NCBI RefSeq assembly: GCF_002263495.1
Contig: NZ_CP022753.1
Location: forward strand, 4,960,001-5,024,000
From: Nocardiopsis gilva YIM 90087
Lineage (GTDB): Bacteria > Actinomycetota > Actinomycetes > Streptosporangiales > Streptosporangiaceae
Direction of reading: 5' to 3'
DNA length: 64,000 bases
Shown: positions 50,946 to 59,701 of the stretch, one piece after another
Layout: each line of letters begins with the position of its first letter
How positions within the stretch are numbered: position 1 is the first letter of the stretch
Translations under genes and position numbers: made by a program
Notes under the pieces: generated by a model
Told to the model about the DNA's origin: nothing
The model's database searches: none
What the model saw: the letters and a program-made list of their open reading frames with translations, nothing else

Positions 50946-51859
50946 CGGCCCTCCGATCCACCGGTGGACTTGCCGTGGAAGCTGAGGTCACCGGTGATGG
51001 TGTCGGCCTGGATGACCTGGCCGTTGTTGGTGCCGACGCTGTTGTGCGTCCTGGGGCCGGCAGGGCCGGTGGGGGTGGGCGTGGCCGTCGTCTGGTTCGG
51101 GTCCGGTCGGTCGTCTACCCGTGCCGCCGCGGGTGCCGCACCCGTGGGGTCTGCGGATGCGGCACGTTCGGCGGCCCCGTCTCCGTTCGCCTCGCCCGCG
51201 CCCGGGGGACGGGACGACGGAACGGGAACGTACAGGTAGCCCTCGGCGGCGAATTCCTTCTCCGCGATGCTGACGTGGACCGGGCGGAAGCGGCTCTGGT
51301 GTACGCCGCCGAATCCGCTGAGGACCGCGTCCTCATAGACGCGGCGGGAGACGATCGCGGCCAGCAGGGTGGCGTCGGGGTGGGAGTCGGCGAGCGCGCG
51401 CTTGACCGGCTCGGCGTCGAGCAGCCGGTGGGTGTGGATCATGGCCTCGCCCATGGCGTCGATGGGGCTGCCGGTACCGCTGTCCGGCAGCGGGCCGACG
51501 TCGATGCTGGCGCGCAGCCGCAGCCGCAGGTCCGGATGCTGCGCGGAAAGCTCCGACCTGCGGTCGAACAGGACATCCTGCAACCGGTCCAGGAACGGGT
51601 GGATGAGGAAGGGCAGATGCTCCGGTTCCAGGCCGATGACGTAGCCGTCCCCACTGTGGCGCGGAAACCGGCGGTCCGCCCAGAGTCGGCCCAGCCCGCT
51701 CCGCTGGAACGCGCGCTCCAGCACGTCCGGGATGGCCTCGCCGATGACCTGCTGGTACCGGGCGGGGTTGCGGCTGAACTTCTCCGCGTCCACGGCGAGC
51801 ACCGCGCGGTACGGGGGCAGCGCGACACTGGTGGTCTCCGCGCGCACTGGGATGTCCAT
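50942..51859 (-). CDS. Class III nucleotide cyclase-like protein with C-terminal G-x-V-I-Q tag
   Basis: 305 residues from ATG 51859 (GGAG nine bases upstream). Residues 15-200 look like a cyclase homology domain: AVLAVDAEKFS with Asp24 and RHSGDGYVIGLEP with Asp71, the two metal-binding Asp positions; LRLRLRASIDVGPL; then GEAMIHTHRLLDAE, where the Asn of the usual N...R pair is His and the Arg is kept. A proline/alanine linker leads to the tag SVGTNNGQVIQADTITGDLS (274-293). Such genes beside Crp-type regulators occur in streptomycetes. Whether it makes a cyclic nucleotide is unknown; the substrate-binding changes could mean another product or a sensor-only role. Confidence 0.78.
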   Translation of the reverse strand: MDIPVRAETTSVALPPYRAVLAVDAEKFSRNPARYQQVIGEAIPDVLERAFQRSGLGRLWADRRFPRHSGDGYVIGLEPEHLPFLIHPFLDRLQDVLFDRRSELSAQHPDLRLRLRASIDVGPLPDSGTGSPIDAMGEAMIHTHRLLDAEPVKRALADSHPDATLLAAIVSRRVYEDAVLSGFGGVHQSRFRPVHVSIAEKEFAAEGYLYVPVPSSRPPGAGEANGDGAAERAASADPTGAAPAAARVDDRPDPNQTTATPTPTGPAGPRTHNSVGTNNGQVIQADTITGDLSFHGKSTGGSEGR

Positions 51860-51966
51860 TCGGGGGGCTCCGTTTTCTACCGGGATCTCCGGGTCTCGAC
51901 CGAACGCCCCCAGCTTCCACCGCACCGGGCCCGTCGTCTGTCCGAAACTGAACACACGGACACCGC

Positions 51967-51980
51967 GTGAGCTATATCAC
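51967..51980. promoter_or_regulatory. Crp-type box upstream of the cyclase operon
   Basis: GTGA-GCTATA-TCAC is a match to the core of the TGTGA-N6-TCACA site of Crp proteins. It overlaps the crp stop codon and lies 108 bases upstream of the cyclase-like start. One such match is expected by chance in a window this size, but its position is suggestive. Confidence 0.45.
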
Positions 51981-52685
51981 CTCGGACTCTCCCGCTTCGG
52001 CGAGTGACTCCAGCAGGTCCAAGTCGTGGATGGCGACGTACTTCCGACCGGTCCGAATCGCCCCGAGCTCCTTCAACCGCGTGTACTCCAGGGCCACCGA
52101 CGTCCGAGAGAGGCCGATGTAGTCCGCGATGTCGCGCTGGGACAGGGAGATCGCGAGCAGCACGCCGCGTCGGCGTGGCACCGCACCGTCGCTCACCTCG
52201 GGATCGATGGGTTCGCCCAGAGTCCGGGCGAGTCGGAGGAGGGCGGCCGCCAGCCGGCGTCCGGCGGGCAGGGCCGATTGTTCGGCCCGGAGCTCGTCGC
52301 TCTCACACTGCCGGGCGAGGATGTTCCCCCAGACCGCGTCTTCTAGACCCCATTCCCGCGCGAGCGCGCGGAACCGGTCTGTGGGGAATACCCGCGTCTG
52401 GCACGGCCCGACGGCCAGGACGGTGGCGGCACGCTTCGCGCCCGACCACGCGGAGAACTCGCCCAGAATCTCTCCCGGGCCGCGGAAGGCCAGGGCCACC
52501 AGCGACCCGTCCGGGCGCACCATCGCGACTTTGACGGCGCCCTCCAGCAGGAGATGAACGCTACCTCCCGGGTCTCCCTGGTTCATGATCGGGCTGCCCG
52601 GCTCATAGCGCTGCGGCCGTCCGGCCTGGATCAGCCGTCCCCACGTCTCATCGGTGAGCCGTGCACCGAATCCGTGTCGCGTCAC
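51972..52685 (-). CDS. Crp/Fnr-family transcriptional regulator
   Basis: 237 residues. The cyclic-nucleotide-binding beta roll is residues 15-120 (PGSPIMNQGDPGGSVHLLLE, GPGEILGEFSAWSGAKRAAT, the phosphate-binding cassette region with GEF and KRAAT). A dimer helix follows, then the C-terminal winged helix with ISLSQRDIADYIGLSRTSVA (about 175-194). It is 112 bases upstream of the cyclase-like gene in the same direction, so it could be the receptor for its product. It is divergent from the helicase gene. ATG 52685 is the natural start. Confidence 0.92.
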   Translation of the reverse strand: MTRHGFGARLTDETWGRLIQAGRPQRYEPGSPIMNQGDPGGSVHLLLEGAVKVAMVRPDGSLVALAFRGPGEILGEFSAWSGAKRAATVLAVGPCQTRVFPTDRFRALAREWGLEDAVWGNILARQCESDELRAEQSALPAGRRLAAALLRLARTLGEPIDPEVSDGAVPRRRGVLLAISLSQRDIADYIGLSRTSVALEYTRLKELGAIRTGRKYVAIHDLDLLESLAEAGESEVI

Positions 52686-52712
52686 ACGCCCTCATTTCCG
52701 CTGTTCCGTTAT

Positions 52713-52726
52713 CGCGCTCGAGCGCG
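52713..52726. promoter_or_regulatory. CGCGCTCGAGCGCG palindrome in the crp/helicase promoter region
   Basis: Perfect 14-bp palindrome 28 bases upstream of the crp start and about 220 bases before the helicase gene. Possible operator; such GC-only palindromes are not rare in this base composition. Confidence 0.25.
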
Positions 52727-52946
52727 CCGGGCCGAGTTCCCCACCCTGGACCGGATCGTCGCGGCTCCGCCGCGATTGGCCGGTTCCGGTCGCCATTCAA
52801 TGGTAATGAGGGACAAGTCGGTGAAACAGGAAAGGAAAAGGTCGATTTCCCTCCGTTCTGTCATCACCATCGGTTAGAACAGCAAGGGAAGGGCGGTCAA
52901 TGCGCGGCTCCACTGCCGTCAGGCACGCCGAAAGCAAAGGAGGCTC

Positions 52947-55214
52947 ATGCCCCAACTGGCCATCGACGCGACGTGTCTCCCGCAGTACGAGAAACTCGAC
53001 CGGCCCACCCGTGAACGGCTGCTCGCCGTCACCCGAAAATTCCGCGAGCTGCCGCTGCACGCCCTGCTTTCCCACCCCGACCTGCGAATTCAATCCCTTC
53101 CATCGGGCCAGGATCCGCGTATCCGCACATTCCGCATCAGCGATTCGTGGACCGGGGTGATGCTCGCACCCGAGTCCGGCGAGACCTTCCTCCTGGTGCA
53201 TCTGCTGCCGCGTGGAGCCGCCGAGGAGTGGGCGGTCGACCAGCGGCACGACGTCAATCAGGTCATGGGCACCCTGGAGCGGCGCGACGCCACCGCGCTG
53301 CGCGCACCGGCGCCCGAAGCCGTCCCCGCTCAGGCATCGCCGCCGGCCACACCCACGGCACCGTCCGCACCGTCGGCCCCCACGTCCGCTCCCCCACCCG
53401 TGGCCCCTCCCCCACTCTTCGACCACGTCAGCGACCGCGACCTGGCCCGGCTGGGTATCGACCCGGAGATCCGCGAGTTCTGCCGTGCCCTGAGCGGCAT
53501 CGGTGAACTGCGGAACTGGGGACCGGCGCTGCCCCAGGACCAGTACGAAGTGCTCACCGCCCTCGCCGACGGACACTCGGTGCAGCGCGTGCTGGAGGAG
53601 GTCGTGGGGCCGAGGCGGCCCGTCGTGGGCGCGGTCGCCACCGACGACTACGACACCGCGATCCGGCACACCCGCGAGCGCGTCATGGTCGTCAACGACG
53701 ACCAGGAGGTCGAGGACATCCTCGCGGGCGAGTTCAACGCGTGGCGCGTCTTCCTCCACCCCAAGCAGCGCGCTCTGGCCTACCGGCCGCGCTTCAACGG
53801 ACCGGCCAAGGTGTCGGGCGGTCCGGGAACCGGCAAGACGGTCGTAGCGCTGCACCGCGTGAAACACCTGGCGGAGAACCTGCCACTCGACGGCCGCATA
53901 CTCCTCACCAGCTTCACCAACGCGCTGGTCGAATCGCTCAGGCGGAACCTGGGGCTGCTGCTCCCACCGGAACTGGTCGACGACGTCGACGTGGTCACCA
54001 CCGACAAGCTGGCACTGGACGTCGTCAAGGAGGTCCATCCCGACGTCCGGCTGCGCACCGACACGCGCGGCTTCTTCGCCAACTACACCCGGCAGCACCG
54101 GCTGCCCTGGCCCGTCGACTTCCTGTTCTCCGAGTACCGGCACGTAGTCACTGCCCAGGGGATCGGCACACTCGAGGGCTACCTCGACCCCGACGCGCGG
54201 CGCGGCCGCAGCACCCCGCTGACCTCCGCCCAGCGCCGCGACGTCTGGCACGCGATCAGCGACGCCCGCGCCCAGATGCGCAACAGCCGCCGCCTCCCGG
54301 TCGAGGACCTCCACACCGAGGCGGCACGCATCCTCGACAGCCGGGGCGAGCGCCGCTACACCAGCGTCGTCGTGGACGAGGCCCAAGACCTCCACCCCGC
54401 CCAGTGGCGCACTCTGCGCGCCGCCGCGGCCCACGGGCCCAACGACATGTTCATCGCGGGCGACAACCGGCAGCGCATCTACGACAACACCGTCTCCTTC
54501 AAACGGCTGGGGATCGAGGTCGTCGGCCGCTCCTACCCACTGCGCGTCAACTACCGCACCACCGAGGAGATCCTGACCTGGGCCGACAGCATCATCCGCG
54601 GCCGCACCATCGCCGAACTGGGCGAACCGGTGTCCCTCAGGCGCAGCACGGCGCCGCCGGGAGGAACGCCGTCGCCGTCACCCAGCACGGCACCCACCGC
54701 GAACGGTGCGGCCGAACCCTCCGGCAGCACCCGCTGCGTCCTCAGCGGCCCACCACCCGAACTCCACGGAGCCGCCGACGAACCCGCCGAACTCGACGCC
54801 CTGGCCGACCGGGTCCGTCGCTGGCTGGCCGACGGCATCGCCCCCGGCGACATCTGCGTCACGGCCCGAACCAACCGCCTCCGCGACTCCGTCGCCGCCC
54901 ACCTCCGCGCCCGCTCACTCCCCGCCACCGTCTTCAACCCCCGCGAACACGCCGTGACCGACGCCACCGGCTCCGTCCGCGTCACCACGATGCACGGCGT
55001 CAAGGGCCTCGAATTCCGCGCCATCGCCGTCACCGGAGTCACCGCCGACGCCCTCCCCCAGATGGACCACGTCACCAGCGCGGACCTCGACGAAAACCAA
55101 CACCTCGCCGACCTCGACGCCCAGCGCTCCCTCCTCTACGTCGCCTGCACCCGCGCACGCGAAGCCCTCTACGTCAGCTGGCACGGCCAACCGAGCCCGT
55201 TCCTCCCCCGGTGA
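52947..55214 (+). CDS. UvrD-type superfamily 1 helicase with ParE/RelE-like N-terminal domain
   Basis: 755 residues; ATG 52947 follows AAAGGAGG. Residues 1-115 resemble a ParE/RelE toxin fold (AVTRKFRELPLHALLSHPDL, RIRTFRISDSWTGVMLAPES, TFLLVHLLPRGAAEEWA). A proline-rich linker (120-158) follows. Helicase motifs: Q-motif HPKQRALA, Walker A GGPGTGKT 291-298, Walker B VVVDEAQD to 481, III IAGDNRQRIYD, IV VNYRTTEEIL, V TTMHGVKGLEF, VI LLYVACTRAREAL. All ATPase residues are intact. It lacks the 1A/2B insert sizes of UvrD proper and has no nuclease domain. Role unknown; the fusion suggests RNA or translation-linked unwinding, or a defence function. Confidence 0.9.
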   Translation: MPQLAIDATCLPQYEKLDRPTRERLLAVTRKFRELPLHALLSHPDLRIQSLPSGQDPRIRTFRISDSWTGVMLAPESGETFLLVHLLPRGAAEEWAVDQRHDVNQVMGTLERRDATALRAPAPEAVPAQASPPATPTAPSAPSAPTSAPPPVAPPPLFDHVSDRDLARLGIDPEIREFCRALSGIGELRNWGPALPQDQYEVLTALADGHSVQRVLEEVVGPRRPVVGAVATDDYDTAIRHTRERVMVVNDDQEVEDILAGEFNAWRVFLHPKQRALAYRPRFNGPAKVSGGPGTGKTVVALHRVKHLAENLPLDGRILLTSFTNALVESLRRNLGLLLPPELVDDVDVVTTDKLALDVVKEVHPDVRLRTDTRGFFANYTRQHRLPWPVDFLFSEYRHVVTAQGIGTLEGYLDPDARRGRSTPLTSAQRRDVWHAISDARAQMRNSRRLPVEDLHTEAARILDSRGERRYTSVVVDEAQDLHPAQWRTLRAAAAHGPNDMFIAGDNRQRIYDNTVSFKRLGIEVVGRSYPLRVNYRTTEEILTWADSIIRGRTIAELGEPVSLRRSTAPPGGTPSPSPSTAPTANGAAEPSGSTRCVLSGPPPELHGAADEPAELDALADRVRRWLADGIAPGDICVTARTNRLRDSVAAHLRARSLPATVFNPREHAVTDATGSVRVTTMHGVKGLEFRAIAVTGVTADALPQMDHVTSADLDENQHLADLDAQRSLLYVACTRAREALYVSWHGQPSPFLPR

Positions 55215-55356
55215 ACGGGAGACCCCCGTGGCTGAGTCCCCCACGGGCGTGCGGCGCTCAATCCCACCAGTTGAAGACGATCTCTCCCACGGTCGCTGGC
55301 CGCCACGACGAGATTTGCCCCCGTTCAACCGGCCCCAGAAAGGAGAGGTCGGCCTC

Positions 55357-55719
55357 CTAGGTGCGAACGTCCAGTTCCTCAGGGGTGAGCACAGTGAATC
55401 TGGAAACGGTGTGCAGTGTGTGAGCCAGATCGGTGTTCCAGGCGAACTTCAGCATCGCGTCGTTCGGTGACGACGGCCGTGCCAGGGCCAGCAACGGCAG
55501 AAGGGTGTGACAGAGGACGCTCATCGCCGTCCCGCGTCGGGTGACGTCGAACCGATGAAAGGTCGGTGTCACGGAGGCCGGTTCGAAGTGGACGACCCGC
55601 CACCCGGCTATTCGCGCAGCCGTCCGGCAGATGCCCTGGTAGGTGTCTTCTCGGATCGACTGCGGTGGCTCTGTCGTGGGTTCATAGAAACCCGTCGCCC
55701 AACGAGGAACCGTCCACAC
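55357..55719 (-). CDS. Small hypothetical protein (120 residues)
   Basis: The codon pattern is protein-like and the text reads as a small globular domain: ICRTAARIAGWRVVHFEPAS, VTRRGTAMSVLCHTLLPLLA, DAMLKFAWNTDLAHTLHTVS and the end FTVLTPEELDVRT. No family is recognised. Size and position, convergent with the helicase, would suit an immunity or accessory protein, but nothing proves it. ATG 55719 lacks a strong ribosome site. Confidence 0.6.
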   Translation of the reverse strand: MWTVPRWATGFYEPTTEPPQSIREDTYQGICRTAARIAGWRVVHFEPASVTPTFHRFDVTRRGTAMSVLCHTLLPLLALARPSSPNDAMLKFAWNTDLAHTLHTVSRFTVLTPEELDVRT

Positions 55720-55817
55720 CGCTCCACCGCCTCACCATTGCCCACCGTCGCGGGGGAGCCTACCGGCGATCGTCACCGATGACGGCGGCTCGGCCCCTGG
55801 AGATGACCGAGCACCGA

Positions 55818-56777
55818 TCACGTGGGGTCCGGGGCTTCCAGGGCGGAGCGGATCATTGTGACGATCTCGCGGGGATGTTGCAGGTCGCTCCAGGTGAAGC
55901 GGAGGAGGACGAGCCGGTCGGGTGAGCTGACGATCCTGTTCTGGCGGTGGCGGTCGGTGAAGAGTGCTCCGGGGAGGGAGTGGGGGTCGCGGCCGTCGGC
56001 TTCGACGATGACGCCGTGGCTGGGCCAGGCGAGGTCGGCGTGGCCGGCGAGGTGGCCCTGGGAGTCGTAGACGGGGTGTTGGAGGGTTTCGGGTGGGATC
56101 CCGGCGTCGGCGCAGATGAGGCGGATGCGGGTCTCGAAGGTGCTCTGGGACCGTCCGTCGGCCTGGCTCCACCAGGGGCGGGTGCGGGAGGCGCCGAGGC
56201 GGCCGGCGTTGGCCGCTTCGAGCTCTGCGAGGTCTTCGGGGTTGACCAGGCCCTGTTGCAGGGCGGAATCGATGACACTGACGGCGGCGTAGCGGTCGGC
56301 CAGGAGAACGGTGTCGCGCAAGGTGCGGCCCGGGGTGCTGAGGCGGATTCCCTTGTACAGGGTCGTCTCGCCCGGTGTGACGTCCCACCCGTGGAGGCGC
56401 AGCCCCATGGGGGCGGCGCTGGATCGGCCTGGGACGGTGACGTGGACGTGTTCGTATCCAGGACCGGAGAGCAGGCCTTGCATGCGCCACAGGCGGGCCG
56501 CCGTGGGGCCGACGGCTACGGCGCGGGGGCCGTAGGCCAGCTGCACCGCCATCACACGCGCGGCCAGTGCCGGGGCCGGGTCCCCGCGCACGAGGTAGAT
56601 CCCCGTCCGTAGGCGTCTCCACTGGCCCCTGCGGATGAGGTTGGCGATCTGCCTGCTGGTGAGGCCGCACTCCACCGCCTGGAGACGGGAGACGACCCGT
56701 GCTGGGAGGTGGCGAGCGCCTGCACGTTGGAGAGATCCGGCATCCCTCCAGGCAAGTGTCCGCGGAACGGCTGGCAA
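55818..56777 (-). CDS. AbiEi-like winged helix fused to a DUF559/Vsr-like nuclease fold
   Basis: 319 residues. The N-terminus (about 28-75: VVSRLQAVECGLTSRQIANL, RRGQWRRLRTGIYLV) is the winged helix found in AbiEi-type antitoxin-like proteins. The middle (GLRLHGWDVTPGETTLYKGI, STPGRTLRDTVLLADRYAAV) is the DNA- or partner-binding core. The C-terminus (about 215-310) has STFETRIRLICADAG, GHADLAWPSHGVIVEADGRD and RIVSSPDRLVLLRFTWSDLQ, the E...D...E-x-D arrangement of DUF559 nucleases. Such stand-alone genes are common in actinobacteria; a linked AbiEii toxin is not present. Function unknown. Confidence 0.82.
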   Translation of the reverse strand: MPAVPRTLAWRDAGSLQRAGARHLPARVVSRLQAVECGLTSRQIANLIRRGQWRRLRTGIYLVRGDPAPALAARVMAVQLAYGPRAVAVGPTAARLWRMQGLLSGPGYEHVHVTVPGRSSAAPMGLRLHGWDVTPGETTLYKGIRLSTPGRTLRDTVLLADRYAAVSVIDSALQQGLVNPEDLAELEAANAGRLGASRTRPWWSQADGRSQSTFETRIRLICADAGIPPETLQHPVYDSQGHLAGHADLAWPSHGVIVEADGRDPHSLPGALFTDRHRQNRIVSSPDRLVLLRFTWSDLQHPREIVTMIRSALEAPDPT

Positions 56778-56956
56778 GGCGGGAGGGTGGCTGTGGAAAG
56801 CCGCCCGCGCTGCGCACCAGAAACTTATCCACAGGGCGCGGAGGGACTCGACACGCTCTGCGGTGCCTGCCTAGCTTGGAATTCCGCGCCGCTTCCGGTA
56901 CCGAGACCTGCGAACGCGAAGACGGGCGATTCCGCGCGGAACATCGGCTTCCAGTG

Positions 56957-57824
56957 ATGGGGATCGCCATGCCTGACACCGCCCGAACGCACATCACCCC
57001 ACCGTCCGGTGCCGACGCGCCGCCGGACCAGCCACGCGAGTCGGAGTTGCGCCGCCTGGCCGAGGGGGCGCTGCTCGTCGCACTCATGTTGGATTTTCTG
57101 GCCTGGATCAGCACGGGAAAGGAGGTATCGCGGGAACGGCTGGACCACCCCTACCGATCCACGCACTACACGCTGGCCACCCTGGGTCGTCACCTCGGCA
57201 AGCATGAGGAAGCGGGCGACCACGTCGCCTGCCCGTTCGATCGCGGGGCCGAACTCCTGACGGTCGCGCTGAAGGCACACATTCTGAAGCTCGTCCCCGA
57301 GCGCACCGAGCGGCGGCGCGGGGATGTCGAGCGGCAGCACGGCTGGGTCATCCCGGGCCCGATTACCGGCGTCTCCGCCATGACGCGCTGCACCTGGTGT
57401 GCGTGCTCCTAGACCACGCCCCACGCTGTGGCGGCTGCAGGACCCCGCGTCTTCTACGCCCGGCCGAGCGGGTCATGCGCGGGATGCTCGGGCTTCTCAC
57501 GGAGAGCGGTGGGGACCACGTCTCCTCGGATGCGCTGTGGGAGCGGGTACGGCATGACGGCGTGCCCATCGCCATGTTCCCGGTGGGATCGGGTGCTGAG
57601 CGCGCTCGGGTCATCGAGCACCGCGAGGTCGCGGAGGTCGCGGACGGCTCCGAGGTGTCCGCGGGCAACGAACGTGGCTTCAGCGTCGGCGGGTTCAGCT
57701 TCGCCCTGACCCGGTGGGCACCTATGCGGTGGAGCAGGGCGCCCTGGTCGGCGTGCGTCCCGGTATCGAGCGGTCGACGGCCGGAGGGAGTCCTGATGCG
57801 CCTCGTGTTCACCCACGCCGATGA
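56957..57824 (+). pseudogene. Unknown gene with two frame breaks
   Basis: ATG 56957 (or 56969) opens a protein-like frame (SELRRLAEGALLVALMLDFL, LGRHLGKHEEAGDHVACPFD) that closes early at 57412. One base added near 57384 links it to ALHLVCVLLDHAPRCGGC and LLTESGGDHVSSDALWERV. Another near 57710 links FSVGGFSFALT to PVGTYAVEQGALVGVRPGIE, ending about 57824. Repaired length is about 280-288 residues. I recognise no domain. It immediately precedes a second frameshifted gene and was probably its operon partner. Either the gene has decayed or the assembly has missed bases. Confidence 0.5.
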
Positions 57825-59467
57825 GGCCACGTTCGCCGTGTACCGCAAGGGTTCGTCGAGCGGACGGTCGACTTCGCGCGGCGGACCGGCCGCGATCTCA
57901 CCCCGCCGCCCTGCGTGTGGTCCTCGACTACAAGTACGGGGAGCCGGACGCCGGTGGCGACGGACTCCTGGCCCGGTGGCACACGTGGGACATCGCCGCC
58001 CTGTTCATGGACTGGGTGTGGCGGCGGGGCGGCACGGCGCCGCCGACGGCCGAGGAGGTCGGTACGGCGATCCGTGTGTGGTGGTCGATGCTCGCCGAGC
58101 AGGGATGGCTCGATCCCCGCTGTTCCCACGTCGATGACCTGCGTACGGCGGTCGACGCGTTCGCCGTCTCCTGCCGCGCCGCGTTCGGCCAGCCGGTGCT
58201 CTTCGCGGGGCCGGGTCGCAACGGGTACCGGAAGCGGGCGGCTCGGCTTCCGACCGCCGCGAAGTTGGCGGAGGCCATACGCGCCGTACCGGCCTTCCGC
58301 CGCGATGAGGACGGGGACGGAGCGCGTCCGGCCCGCGACCGCGCGTTCGAGGCGTCGCCGTGGGTACCCCGCGCCGCCATGCAACTGTGGCGGGAGTTCT
58401 ACGAAGCGATCTCGGAGGACCTGCCGGAACGCCTCTACCTGGCCGATCAGGAGACCTTCGAGAAGGAGTACGGCGTCCCGCCGGACGCCTTCGTCGAGGG
58501 CGTCCTCTCGGTGCTCTTCTCGGAACGCAGGCCGGTGGCGATTCCGTTCATCGCCCGATCCCTCCTTCGAGCGGATGAGCAGGCGGATGAGCCGGATGAG
58601 CGGTGGGACGACACGTCGGACGAGTCCGCCGCACGCCTCATGGCCATCCACGTGGTCCTCGACGACCTCGAACGGCTGGGGGCCATCGCCCGCAGTGAGC
58701 CCGAACCCGGCGGGTGTCCCGAGGCGGGTGTGGTGTTCGGGCTCACGTCGGTCGGCGAGTGGGCGGCCTACGAGCGACTGACCGCCGCCGGTCAGCCGCT
58801 CCGGACCTTCAACGCGCTCATGGCCGAAGAGGCCGAGGTCCTCGTGGAACGCGCGGCGGGCGGTGCTCCGGGGACGGCGGCCGACCTCGACGCGTGGATC
58901 GCCGCACGCGGGACGAAGCGGGCGATGCGCGACCTTGTCGATGTCGCCCGCCGCACCGACGACTGCCTGCACAGGGCCCTGGTCGGTTCGGTGACGACCC
59001 GGCACCCGCATGCCGCCGCAGCCGCCTATGAGCGGCTGACCGACGATCCCGATTTCGGCCCGCAGGCCCGGATGTGGCTCCACGACCGCGGTCTGGGGAC
59101 GACGACGGCCCTCCGGCCCGGCGACCGGGCATGGGTGACCGTCGACCAGATCGCGGAGATGATCCGCCTGCACCTCATGACCGACGACCGCGCCCGCGCC
59201 GTCAGCGCTCCGAGAAGCGTCGACGGGGTCTCGTTCTTCGACGTCATGTCGGCGATCGATCACCCACAGGCCGGTTCCGTGCTCCACTGGTTCGAGCTGA
59301 ACCACCCCGATCGCGCCGCTCGCCTCCATGCCCGCGACGCGCTGGGGCGGCTCAGCCCCCAACGGCACGGACAGGCCGCGCCCCGCAGCGGCGATGGTTC
59401 TCCAGCGGAACGTCTCGACAGCAGTGGGCGTCGCGACGGTGTGATCGTGCCGAGGGTGAGGGGGTGA
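57796..59467 (+). pseudogene. Unknown large gene with two frame breaks near its 5' end
   Basis: ATG 57796 starts MRLVFTHADEATFAVYRKG. One base added in the GGG run at 57849-57851 gives FVERTVDFARRTGRDLTP, and one added in the CCCC run at 57901 gives AALRVVLDYKYGEPDAGGDG, after which the frame stays open to 59467. Repaired length is about 557 residues. The text is soluble and mostly helical (LWREFYEAISEDLPERLYLA, RLMAIHVVLDDLERLGAIA, AAAAAYERLTDDPDFGPQAR). I cannot name a family. If the sequence is right, translation could only start inside, from about 57821 or later. Confidence 0.55.
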
Positions 59468-59477
59468 CGTGATCTCC

Positions 59478-59497
59478 GGGGGCGCCTCGGCGCCCCC
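59478..59497 (+). terminator. Terminator after the 57796 gene
   Basis: GGGGGCGCC-TC-GGCGCCCCC, a perfect 9-bp stem starting 11 bases after the stop codon. Confidence 0.75.
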
Positions 59498-59701
59498 GCC
59501 GCCCCCGTTGCACCGCTGTTGTGGGTGTGCAACGACGTCCGGGGCGCATCACCAGGCGACCACGCGCTCACCGACGATCGTCCACGTGCTCGGCTGGGGA
59601 TGCGTCCATCCCCGCCGGAGTTCCTCAGGACGCCGGGTTGCCAGGTCGGACCGCCAGGAGCCGTGTGCGCGCAGCCCGCCTCCCGACTAGGGTCGTGCCT
59701 T

